Source: an uncultured Rhodospirillales bacterium
Lineage (GTDB): Bacteria; Pseudomonadota; Alphaproteobacteria; Acetobacterales; Acetobacteraceae
DNA length: 64,000 bases
Direction of reading: 5' to 3'
Assembly: GCA_903835235.1 (NCBI GenBank)
Contig: CAILMF010000074.1
Location: 124,001-188,000, forward strand
Positions 8,093 through 15,751 of the stretch are shown here, in pieces. Below the pieces are notes generated by a model. The model saw only the letters and a program-made list of their open reading frames with translations. It was not told the DNA's origin and did no database searches. Position 1 is the first letter of the stretch, and every line of letters begins with the position of its first letter. Position numbers and translations under genes: made by a program.

Positions 8093-10138
8093 TCAAAGCG
8101 GCACGGTCAGCGTGAAGCGCAACGCCACCGGCTCCACCGGATGGAAATGCCGGTCGGCCACCGGCGCCACCTCGCCGCGCAGTTGGGAGGCGTAGAAGTA
8201 GTCGATCTGGCTTGCCCGGGCGCCGAACAGGTTCAGCACATCCAGCCGCGCGGTGATGCCGTTCTCGAAGCGATAACCGCCGCGCGCATTGACCAGCGCC
8301 GAGGGCTGCGACCGCGCGCTGTTGTCCGCCACCAGCGGGCGGGGGCCGAAGAAGCGGAGCCTGGCGCTGCCGAACCAACCCGGCGTCTGGTCGCCCAGCG
8401 TCACGCCCGCCGCAGCGACCAGGTTCGGCGCGCCGGGAATGCGGTTGCCCGCGGGGTCGCTGCCGGTGAAGCGCGCCTGGGTGGCCGCCAGGTCGGCATC
8501 CAGCGCCAGCCAGGGCAGCATCTGCCAGCGGTTGCTCCATTCCACGCCAACCCGGCGCGAGGGGCGGCTCGCTTCCGTGGTGCCGGCATCACCGACGAAC
8601 AGGATCTCGGAACCCAGGGTCAGCACGAAGAAGGCGAGGCTGCTCTCCAGCCCCTCCAGCCAGCGGGTCCGCAGCCCCAGCTCGGCCCCCTTGGCGCGGA
8701 CCAGCAGCGGCACGCGGGAAAGCCGGCTTGCGGTATCGCTGGGGTCCACGCTGACCGTGGCGCCGCGCAGGTCGTTGCTGTGGAAGCCGGTGCCGGCGTT
8801 GAGGAACAGCTCCGTCGCATGCCACGGCCCCAGCACCAGCCCGGCCTTGGGGCTGGCGATGGCCTGCTGCGCGGTACCGGAATTGGCGGCCAGGTCGCTG
8901 CGGACGCTGCCGCCAACCACATCCCCCCGCAGGCCCAGGGTGACGCGCGCCCACTCCGTCGCCCGCAAGGTCGCATCGCCCCACAGCCCCAGGCTGGCTT
9001 CGCGCACCTGGTCCGACCTGATGCCGAAGAGCAGGCTGCGCGCCTGGGTGCGGGCCAGGCCCAGGGCAATGTCGTCGTAGCGGCTCTGCACGCCCAGGCG
9101 GGTTTGCAGCGGCCGGCCGAACACCTCGCCCTGCATGGTGTGGCTGGCATTCAGCCCCAGCAGCCAGCGCCGGTCGCGCTGATGGAACTGGTCGCCGCGC
9201 ACGGGGTCTTCGAGGAAGTAGGTGAAGTTGTTGAACAGGTCGAGCGAGGAATGCACGGCATAGGCATTGACCCGGCTCACCCCATGCGCGCCCTCGCGGT
9301 GCCAGCTGCCGGAGAGGCTGAAGCGCTGGCTCTGGCCGCCATCGGTCGGGTCCACCGTGCCATAGCGGCTGGTCAATCCGCTCGCCACGGCGCGGGCGGG
9401 AACCTGGTCGGTGGCGTTCCACCGCGCGCTGTAGGCCATGGCGGTCAGGCTGAAGCCCTCGGCGGCGCCGCCCTGGCTGTAGCGGGCCAGGCCATTCAGC
9501 CGGCGCAGGTTGTCGCCGCGCTGCCAGGGGCCTTCATAGGTGGTTGCCTCGCCCGCCAGCAGCAACTGCCCCGGCCCCAGCGAGAAGCTGCCCGCCGCCA
9601 GCCCGCGCCAATGGCCGAAGCTGCCGATGGTGGCCTGGATGAACGGCCGCGGCAGGCTGTCCATCAGCGACAGGTCCAACTGCCCGGCCGTGGCGAAGTC
9701 GCCCTGGTTGGCGCCGTAGGGGCCCTTGCGCACCAGCAGGCCACCGAGCAACTCCGGCATCAGGAAGTTCAGGTCGGCATAGCCCTGGCCATGCGTATGG
9801 GTCCGCATGTTCAGCGGCATGCCGTCCAGGGTCAGCGCCAGGTCGGTGCCGTGGTCCAGGTTGAAGCCGCGCAGGAAATACTGGTTGGCCTTGCCCTCGC
9901 CACTGTGCTGGGAGGCGATCAGCCCGGGGGCGGCCTCGACGATCTCGCCCGGGCGCGAAACCGGCCGTGCCGCCAGTTCCTCGGCGGTGATGAGGCGATC
10001 ACTGGCGGCGTTGCTGGGCGTTGTCGCCGGGGCCGTCACCAGGATGTCCGGCAACAATGCCGTGGGCGTCGCTTGCTGGGCCTGGGTGCCGGAGGCCAGC
10101 AGGCAGGCCAATAGCAGGCCGATGCGGCAGCCGGGCAT
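8093..10138 (-). CDS. TonB-dependent outer-membrane receptor
   Basis: 681 residues with a signal peptide (MPGCRIGLLLACLLASGTQA). A plug domain follows: LITAEELAARPVSRPGEIVE, then FLRGFNLDHGTDLALTLDG, a histidine-bearing loop NMRTHTHGQGYADLNF, and LVRKGPYGANQGDFATAG. The C-terminal beta barrel ends in RFTLTVPL, with a hydrophobic final strand. A TTG nine bases upstream is also possible; the ATG at 10138 gives the cleaner signal peptide. It would import a scarce metal complex or other ligand using TonB energy. Standing where modA is expected, it may serve the modBC system, but the ligand is unknown. No riboswitch or Fur-like box was seen upstream. Confidence 0.85.
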   Translation of the reverse strand: MPGCRIGLLLACLLASGTQAQQATPTALLPDILVTAPATTPSNAASDRLITAEELAARPVSRPGEIVEAAPGLIASQHSGEGKANQYFLRGFNLDHGTDLALTLDGMPLNMRTHTHGQGYADLNFLMPELLGGLLVRKGPYGANQGDFATAGQLDLSLMDSLPRPFIQATIGSFGHWRGLAAGSFSLGPGQLLLAGEATTYEGPWQRGDNLRRLNGLARYSQGGAAEGFSLTAMAYSARWNATDQVPARAVASGLTSRYGTVDPTDGGQSQRFSLSGSWHREGAHGVSRVNAYAVHSSLDLFNNFTYFLEDPVRGDQFHQRDRRWLLGLNASHTMQGEVFGRPLQTRLGVQSRYDDIALGLARTQARSLLFGIRSDQVREASLGLWGDATLRATEWARVTLGLRGDVVGGSVRSDLAANSGTAQQAIASPKAGLVLGPWHATELFLNAGTGFHSNDLRGATVSVDPSDTASRLSRVPLLVRAKGAELGLRTRWLEGLESSLAFFVLTLGSEILFVGDAGTTEASRPSRRVGVEWSNRWQMLPWLALDADLAATQARFTGSDPAGNRIPGAPNLVAAAGVTLGDQTPGWFGSARLRFFGPRPLVADNSARSQPSALVNARGGYRFENGITARLDVLNLFGARASQIDYFYASQLRGEVAPVADRHFHPVEPVALRFTLTVPL

Positions 10139-10317
10139 GCGAACCAATCCATTGAATTTCCATGGTTAAATTGCCATGCGGCAGCCGGTTCGGCAAGCCT
10201 GCTGCGGCATGGTGCCCAGCCGGCGCCGCGGCCCGGCGCCAGCAGTCCTGGCCCGGCAACCTCGACCGGCCGGCGCCGCTGCCGCAGATTGCCTCGCTGG
10301 GTAGGGACGGGGCTGGC

Positions 10318-10845
10318 ATGGAACATCTGATCGGCGGCGCGGATGAAGTGGGTTGGGTCGCGCTGAAGGCGTTGCTGCTCTACCTGACCGTGGTCATGGG
10401 GTTCAGGCTGGGGCAGCGCCGCAGCCTGGCGGACATGTCGGCCTTCGACTTCGTCGCCGCCGTCGCGGTCGGCTCCATCGTCGGCCGCGTTCCGAATGCG
10501 CATGATGCCAGCTACCTCGCCGGCTTTGCCACGCTGGTGGCGGTGCTGCTGGCCCATGCGGCGCTGACCCAGCTGCGGCACTTCCCCGCGGTCGGCCGGC
10601 TGCTGGACCAATCCCCACGGCTGCTGGTGGCGGATGGCCAGGCGCTGCCGGCCGAACTGCGGCGCTGCGGCATGACTATCGGCGACCTGCAGGCCCTGCT
10701 GCGCCGCCAGGGCATCGGCGAACTGGCGGAGGTCCGCTACGCCATCCTGGAGGCGCGCGGCCAGCTTTCAGTGGTCCGCCGCGTCGCCGGCACCGCGCCG
10801 CCGGAATTGGTGCGCGCCGCCCTGCAGTCCGTCAGGCGCGGTTAG
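10318..10845 (+). CDS. DUF421 (YetF-like) membrane protein
   Basis: 175 residues. Three N-terminal transmembrane helices (ALKALLLYLTVVMGFRLG, FDFVAAVAVGSIVGRV and FATLVAVLLAHAALT) are followed by the cytoplasmic YetF alpha/beta domain with DQSPRLLVADGQALPAELRR and MTIGDLQALLRRQGI. The start was set at 10318 because it begins the first helix region and follows GGGACGG; an in-frame extension of 52 codons upstream lacks family character. The family's function is not established. It is divergent from the TonB receptor, with about 180 bp between them. Confidence 0.8.
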   Translation: MEHLIGGADEVGWVALKALLLYLTVVMGFRLGQRRSLADMSAFDFVAAVAVGSIVGRVPNAHDASYLAGFATLVAVLLAHAALTQLRHFPAVGRLLDQSPRLLVADGQALPAELRRCGMTIGDLQALLRRQGIGELAEVRYAILEARGQLSVVRRVAGTAPPELVRAALQSVRRG

Positions 10846-10932
10846 CCGCGCCCCCCGCACCTGAGCCGCACCGGAACCTTGCCGGCGCCGGCCCGCTGTG
10901 GTGACCTCGGCGTTTCTGCCAAGCGAGGATAC

Positions 10933-11796
10933 ATGGGCCTGTCGCCGGTTCCCGCCATCGATGCGGTGGTCAACCTCTGGACCGAGGAGGCCCTGGCCGC
11001 CCGCCCGACCTGGCGGGACGCCTTCTTCGGCGACAAGATGCGCGTCGCCGCGCCAACCGTTCAGGGCGTTTCCCTGGAAGCGATGCTGGCACGCATGGAC
11101 GCGGCGGGGATCGAGAAGGGGTTGCTGGTGGCGACCAAGGCGGGCCGCCTCGGCCATCCCAGCTGCTACCACCTGCCCTACGAGATGGTGGCCGACGCGG
11201 TGCAGAAATACCCGCACCGTTTCCGCGCCCTGGCCGGGATCGACCCGACCGAGGGCATGAAGGGCGTCCGCGCCTTCGAACACGCGGTGCGCGAATACGG
11301 TTTTGTGGGTGCCCACTTCTACCCGCACTGGTTCGAGATGGCGCCCGACCATGCGCGGGTCTACCCCTTCTACGCCAAGTGCTGCGAGCTGGACGTACCG
11401 ATCCAGATGCAGGTCGGCCAGTCCATGATCTACGCGCCGGACTATCCGGTCCGCAGCACCGGCCGGCCGATCACGCTGGATGGCGTCGCCTGCGACTTCC
11501 CGGAACTTGTCCTGGTCGGCATCCACATCGGCATTCCCTGGCATGACGAGATGATTGCCATGGCCTGGAAGCACCCCAACATCTATATCGGCACGGATGC
11601 CCACTCGCCGCGCTACTGGCCGGCCAGCTTCATCCAATACGCCAATACCTTCGGCCGTTCGAAGGTGATCTTCGGCACGGATTTCCCGGTGCTGGACTTC
11701 GAACGCACGATGCGCGAGCTGCTGGCGCTGGGCTTCCGCGATGAAAGCCTGCGGGCCATGCTGCGCGACAACGCCGCGCGCATCTACAAGCTATGA
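10933..11796 (+). CDS. Amidohydrolase-2 family metal-dependent hydrolase or decarboxylase
   Basis: 287 residues forming a TIM-barrel amidohydrolase of the amidohydrolase-2 (ACMSD-like) type. Recognisable segments are VGAHFYPHWFEMAP, LVLVGIHIGIPWHDEM, the YIGTDAHSPRYWP strand and the late metal-ligand strand VIFGTDFPVLDFERT. The common N-terminal HxH is not obvious (the start reads AIDAVVNLW), so metal binding may differ. Members hydrolyse or decarboxylate aromatic and lactone substrates. The start at 10933 has GAGG five bases upstream. The stop overlaps the acyl-CoA ligase start by 4 bp, pointing to one catabolic pathway. Confidence 0.75.
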   Translation: MGLSPVPAIDAVVNLWTEEALAARPTWRDAFFGDKMRVAAPTVQGVSLEAMLARMDAAGIEKGLLVATKAGRLGHPSCYHLPYEMVADAVQKYPHRFRALAGIDPTEGMKGVRAFEHAVREYGFVGAHFYPHWFEMAPDHARVYPFYAKCCELDVPIQMQVGQSMIYAPDYPVRSTGRPITLDGVACDFPELVLVGIHIGIPWHDEMIAMAWKHPNIYIGTDAHSPRYWPASFIQYANTFGRSKVIFGTDFPVLDFERTMRELLALGFRDESLRAMLRDNAARIYKL

Positions 11797-13256
11797 CGCT
11801 CGACGCCGTCTTCCGGCTGCACGCCCGCACCAGGCCGGACAAGCTGGCGCTGATCGATGGCAGCCGGCGCTTCGGTTTCGCCCAACTGGACCGGATGATC
11901 GACGGCGCCGCGCATCACCTGGCGGCGCTCGGCGTGCAGCGCGGCGAGATTGTCGGCGTGGCGCTGGCCGATACCGCGGAGCACCTGGTGGCGCTGCTGG
12001 CCCTGGCGCGGCTAGGCGGCGTGGTGCTGCCGATGGATTGCCGCTGGCAGCGGGCCGAAAAGCGCAACCTGGCCGATCAATTCGGCGCGGCGCATGTGCT
12101 GCTGGAAGCCGATGACCCCGATGCCGGCGCGCCCGGCTGGCACGCGCTGCCGCCAGGCTGGGCCGCCGAGAGCGCGACGCCGTACCACGACCCCGCGGTG
12201 ACCGCGGAAAGCCCCTTTGTCCTCTCGCTATCCTCCGGCACCACCGGCCTGCCGAAGGGGCCGCTGGCCAGCCACCAGCGCTTCGAAAACCGCTTCATGG
12301 TCTACTGGATCAACCTGGGGCTGAACGCGCACGACACCTATGTGAACGCGACGCCGCTGTATTTCGGCGGTGGCCGGGGTTTCTCCCTGGCCATGCTGCA
12401 TTGCGGCGGCACCGTCTCGCTGGTCTCGCCGCGCGCCGGCATGCGGGAGCTGGCCGAGCACATCGCCGCCGTGCGCGGGACGGCGCTGTTCCTGGTGCCC
12501 ACGCAGATCAGGCGGGCCTTGCAGGAAGCGCTGCCGGCGCCGGCCTTCCCCTCGCTCCGCGTGCTGATCTCCTCCGGCTCCGCCCTGCACCCGGATGAGC
12601 GGCTGGCGATCCAGCAGCGGCTGACGCCCAACCTGTTCGAGATGTATTCCTCCACCGAGGGCGGCGGCATCTCCGTGCTGTCCCCGGCCGACTGCGCGCT
12701 GCATGGCGACAGCGTGGGCCGCCCGGCCTTCCGCGTGCAGGTGGAGATCGTCGACGAGACCCACGCGCCGCTGCCGCCCGGGGAAGTCGGCCGGCTGCGC
12801 TACCGCAGCCCTGCCTCCGCCACCGGATACTACCGTGCCGAGGGCGAAGAGGCTTCCCGCGCCGAGGGCGGCGACGCCTTCCGCGATGGCTGGTTCTACC
12901 CCGGCGACCTCGCGCGCATGGGGCCGGACGGCTTCCTGTTCCTGTCCGGGCGCGCCAAGGACATGATCATCCGCGGCGGCATCAACATCTACCCGCAGGA
13001 TATCGAGCGCGTGCTGCTGGACCTGCCTGGCGTGCGGGACGCCTGCGTGGCCGGCATGCCCGCGGCCGAGATGGGCGAGGAGGTCGCCGCCTTCATCGTC
13101 GGCGACACCACGGAGCAGGCGGTGCGCGACGCCTGCCGTGCCCGGCTGGCACCCTACAAGGTGCCGAAGCTGATCCGCTTCGTGCCGGAGATTCCGCGCA
13201 ACGGCGCCGGCAAGGCGCTGAAGCCGCAGCTGGTGGCCAGCCTGGCGCCAAGCTGA
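11793..13256 (+). CDS. AMP-dependent acyl-CoA synthetase/ligase
   Basis: 487 residues of the ANL superfamily. The ATP-binding P-loop is LSLSSGTTGLPKGPL (near 147-161), the A5-type motif is EMYSSTEGGG, the adenylate motif is GWFYPGDLARMGPDGFLFL, the hinge is GRAKDMIIRGG, and the catalytic Lys is in PRNGAGKALKPQL near the C terminus. It activates a carboxylic acid to its CoA thioester through an acyl-adenylate. Translationally coupled to the amidohydrolase, it probably activates that enzyme's carboxylic product or a co-substrate. The acid is unknown; aromatic or medium-chain acids are plausible from the subfamily. Confidence 0.85.
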   Translation: MTLDAVFRLHARTRPDKLALIDGSRRFGFAQLDRMIDGAAHHLAALGVQRGEIVGVALADTAEHLVALLALARLGGVVLPMDCRWQRAEKRNLADQFGAAHVLLEADDPDAGAPGWHALPPGWAAESATPYHDPAVTAESPFVLSLSSGTTGLPKGPLASHQRFENRFMVYWINLGLNAHDTYVNATPLYFGGGRGFSLAMLHCGGTVSLVSPRAGMRELAEHIAAVRGTALFLVPTQIRRALQEALPAPAFPSLRVLISSGSALHPDERLAIQQRLTPNLFEMYSSTEGGGISVLSPADCALHGDSVGRPAFRVQVEIVDETHAPLPPGEVGRLRYRSPASATGYYRAEGEEASRAEGGDAFRDGWFYPGDLARMGPDGFLFLSGRAKDMIIRGGINIYPQDIERVLLDLPGVRDACVAGMPAAEMGEEVAAFIVGDTTEQAVRDACRARLAPYKVPKLIRFVPEIPRNGAGKALKPQLVASLAPS

Positions 13257-13307
13257 GTCACGCCGCCGGCGGTTTCACCGGCGACGATCAGGCGCAGCCT
13301 GGGCCGC

Positions 13308-15212
13308 CTATTGGCAGCTCAAGCATTCCTCGTAGTTCGTGCTCTCCACGGCCATCGCCACCATCGGCAGCGGCAGTTGCGCGTCATTCGCCACCGGCGG
13401 CGCGGTGGCGATGCCCATGTCGCCGCCCACCACCTTGGCGCTGACCGTATCGGCGCGCTGGATGCTCAGGCTGCGGCAGTAGTAGAGCGACTTCACGCCC
13501 TTCTTCCACGCCTGCAGATGGATCTGGTGCAGGTCGCGCTTATGCACATTGGCCGGCAGGAACAGGTTGACCGACTGGCTCTGGCAGATGAACGGCGCGC
13601 GGTCGGCGGCGTGCTCCACCACCCAGCGCTGGTCCAGCTCGAAGGCCGTGCGGAACACCATCTTCTCCTGGTCGCTCAGGAAATCCAGGTGCTGCACGCT
13701 GCCCTTGGTGACGGTGATGCTGGTCCAGGTGTCGTCATCGTCCCGCCCGTGCTTGGCCAGCAGCTTCTTCAGGTAGGGGTTGCGGACGATGTAGGAACCG
13801 CTGAGCGTCTTGTGGTTGTACACATTGGCCGCGATCGGCTCGATCCCCGGGCTGGCGCCGCCGCAGATGATGCTGATCGACGCGGTCGGCGCGATCGCCA
13901 TCTTGTTCGAGAACCGCTCCATGAAGCCGTATTCCGCGGCATCCGGGCAGGCGCCACGCTCCTCGGCCAGCAGCTGGCTGGCGGTGTCGGCCTGCTCGCG
14001 GATGTGGCGGAACATCTTCATGTTCCACACCTTCGCGACAACGCTCTCAAAGGGAACATTGAGCATCTGCAGGAAGCTGTGGAAGCCCATGACGCCAAGG
14101 CCCACGCTGCGTTCCCGCATGGCGCTGTACTTCGCCTTGGCCATGCTGTCTGGCGCCCGGTCGATGAAGTCCTGCAGCACATTGTCCAGGAAGCGCATGA
14201 CATCCGGGATGAACTGCTTGTCGTCCTTCCACTCGAACCAGGTCTCGCAGTTCAAGGACGACAGGCAGCACACCGCGGTTCGCTCGCGGCCATGCTGGTC
14301 CATGCCGGTCGGCAGGGTGATCTCGCTGCACAGGTTGGAGGTCTTGACCTCAAGCCCCGCCAGCTTGTGGTGCGCCGGCATCTGCCGGTTCACGTGGTCG
14401 GAGAAGATCAGGTAGGGCTCGCCGGTCTCGATGCGGGCCGTCAGGATGCGGATCCAGAGCGAGCGCGCCGAGATCTTGCGCACCACGGCGCCGTCCTTCG
14501 GGCTGGTCAGCGCCCATTCCTCGTCGTTCTCCACCGCGCGCATGAAGGCGTCCGGCACCAGAATGCCGTGGTGCAGGTTCAGCGCCTTGCGGTTCGGGTC
14601 GCCGCCGGTCGGGCGCCTGATCTCGATGAACTCCTCGATCTCCGGGTGGGAGACCGGCAGGTAGCAGGCCGCCGAGCCGCGCCGCAGCGAGCCCTGGCTG
14701 ATGGCGAGCGTCAGGCTGTCCATCACGCGGATGAAGGGCACCACGCCGGAGGTCTTGCCGTTCTGGCCGACCTTTTCGCCGATGGAACGCAGGTTGCCCC
14801 AGTAGCTGCCGATGCCGCCGCCCTTGGCCGCCAGCCAGACATTCTCGTTCCACAGGCCAACGATGCCATCCAGGCTGTCATTCGCCTCGTTCAGGAAGCA
14901 GCTGATCGGCAGGCCGCGGGTGGTGCCGCCGTTGGACAGCACCGGCGTCGCCGGCATGAACCAGAGCTTGCTGATGTAGTCGTAGATCCGCTGCGCATGC
15001 GCGGCGTCGTCGCCGAAGGCGCTGGCCACGCGGGCAAACAGGTCCTGGTAGCTCTCGCCCGGCATCAGGTACCGGTCGGTCAAGGTCGCCTTGCCGAAAT
15101 CAGTGAGCAGGGCATCCCGCGACCGGTCGATCTGGACCTGCGAATGTCCCTCTATCTGGATCGCATCAAACACAACCGCTTCCCCTTCAATCCCCCGGAC
15201 CGGAGCATGCAT
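13308..15212 (-). CDS. nrdA: Ribonucleoside-diphosphate reductase alpha subunit (class I)
   Basis: 634 residues. The substrate-site Cys lies in LPISCFLNEA, the radical-site stretch is NLCSEITLP (Asn, Cys, Glu), the radical-transfer tyrosine pair is in SLYYCRS, and the C-terminal redox thiols are in ECLSCQ. It converts NDPs to dNDPs in the cytoplasm with NrdB, which is not in the window. The N terminus goes directly into the RNR fold with no ATP-cone, so overall-activity control by dATP at such a cone is not expected. It is convergent with the acyl-CoA ligase gene. The upstream region carries NrdR- and DnaA-like sites. Confidence 0.93.
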   Translation of the reverse strand: MHAPVRGIEGEAVVFDAIQIEGHSQVQIDRSRDALLTDFGKATLTDRYLMPGESYQDLFARVASAFGDDAAHAQRIYDYISKLWFMPATPVLSNGGTTRGLPISCFLNEANDSLDGIVGLWNENVWLAAKGGGIGSYWGNLRSIGEKVGQNGKTSGVVPFIRVMDSLTLAISQGSLRRGSAACYLPVSHPEIEEFIEIRRPTGGDPNRKALNLHHGILVPDAFMRAVENDEEWALTSPKDGAVVRKISARSLWIRILTARIETGEPYLIFSDHVNRQMPAHHKLAGLEVKTSNLCSEITLPTGMDQHGRERTAVCCLSSLNCETWFEWKDDKQFIPDVMRFLDNVLQDFIDRAPDSMAKAKYSAMRERSVGLGVMGFHSFLQMLNVPFESVVAKVWNMKMFRHIREQADTASQLLAEERGACPDAAEYGFMERFSNKMAIAPTASISIICGGASPGIEPIAANVYNHKTLSGSYIVRNPYLKKLLAKHGRDDDDTWTSITVTKGSVQHLDFLSDQEKMVFRTAFELDQRWVVEHAADRAPFICQSQSVNLFLPANVHKRDLHQIHLQAWKKGVKSLYYCRSLSIQRADTVSAKVVGGDMGIATAPPVANDAQLPLPMVAMAVESTNYEECLSCQ

Positions 15213-15239
15213 GGTGCGGAGCCCTCAGACAAGATGGAG

Positions 15240-15287
15240 ACACAAGATATTGGCACGAGAGAGCTAGTCTAACACCAGATCAGGTAA
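15240..15287 (-). promoter_or_regulatory. Tandem NrdR-box-like sites upstream of nrdA
   Basis: Two 16-mers resemble the NrdR consensus ACACwAtATaTwGTGt: 15240-15255 (ACACAAGATATTGGCA, about 12 of 16) and 15272-15287 (ACACCAGATCAGGTAA, about 10 of 16). Their starts are 32 bp apart, about three helical turns, the spacing usual for paired NrdR boxes. They lie 28-75 bases before the nrdA start. A clear -35/-10 pair could not be assigned. Confidence 0.5.
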
Positions 15288-15318
15288 ACGGTTGCGAAAT
15301 TTCGGGGGCAGCGGAAGC

Positions 15319-15436
15319 CGTGGATAACTGCCGATGTTCGCTACGTGTTCACGGCAAAGTCGGCCAGCGCGACCCCCACGTCAAGCGCTCGTCGCAGGGG
15401 CGTCGCGGGCCATCCCCGATATCCCCGCTATCCACA
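15319..15436. promoter_or_regulatory. Two DnaA-box-like 9-mers in the nrdA upstream region
   Basis: CGTGGATAA at 15319-15327 and CTATCCACA at 15428-15436 each match the DnaA R-box (TTATCCACA or its complement) at 8 of 9 positions. They stand in opposite orientations about 110 bp apart in otherwise non-coding DNA. DnaA boxes at nrd promoters are known in E. coli. No AT-rich unwinding region or further boxes accompany them, so an origin is not supported. Confidence 0.3.
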
Positions 15437-15647
15437 GGCCGGGCTGCGAATCGCGTTTTCAAGGAGTCGCAGGCGCTTGCCGACGCAACTTCACACCGCG
15501 ACTCAGCAAGCCCCGCCGGCGGGCACATCTTGTGGCCCCAGCGCCTCACGCAGCGTCCGGAGGCGGTGATCGGCTGGGGTCTGTCAGACGCGCCCGGAAG
15601 CGCCTCATGGTGCGGGCGGCTGGTCCACGCCGCCAGCGACGATCACT

Positions 15648-15695
15648 CGCTGGAGACTGCCAGGCGCAGACAGAAGCGCCTGGCAGTCGCCAGCG
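15648..15695. repeat. Long perfect hairpin in the nrdA/M28 intergenic region
   Basis: A 20-bp inverted repeat (arms 15648-15667 and 15676-15695, one mismatch, 8-base loop) stands 57 bp beyond the end of the M28 peptidase gene. The 11-mer GCGACGATCAC occurs on both sides, at 15636-15646 and 15738-15748, like a target duplication. On the plus strand the stem is followed after 9 bases by a loose T-run. It could terminate transcription from either side, or be a small mobile-element remnant. Confidence 0.6.
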
Positions 15696-15751
15696 CCTTG
15701 TTTTGTCGGGTGATTCAGGTCTCCGGCGATTACGCCTGCGACGATCACGCT

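Noticed and set aside
7430-10114. 894-codon plus-strand open frame opposite modB and the TonB receptor
   Set aside because: Crosses two real genes and their intergenic region, low-complexity composition, no recognisable domain.
13264-13283. CGCCGG/CCGGCG inverted repeat between the convergent acyl-CoA ligase and nrdA genes as a terminator
   Set aside because: Only six pairs with an 8-base loop and no T-run; expected by chance in such GC-rich DNA.
15319-15436. Chromosomal replication origin
   Set aside because: Only two imperfect DnaA boxes, no AT-rich unwinding region, and none of the usual origin neighbours.
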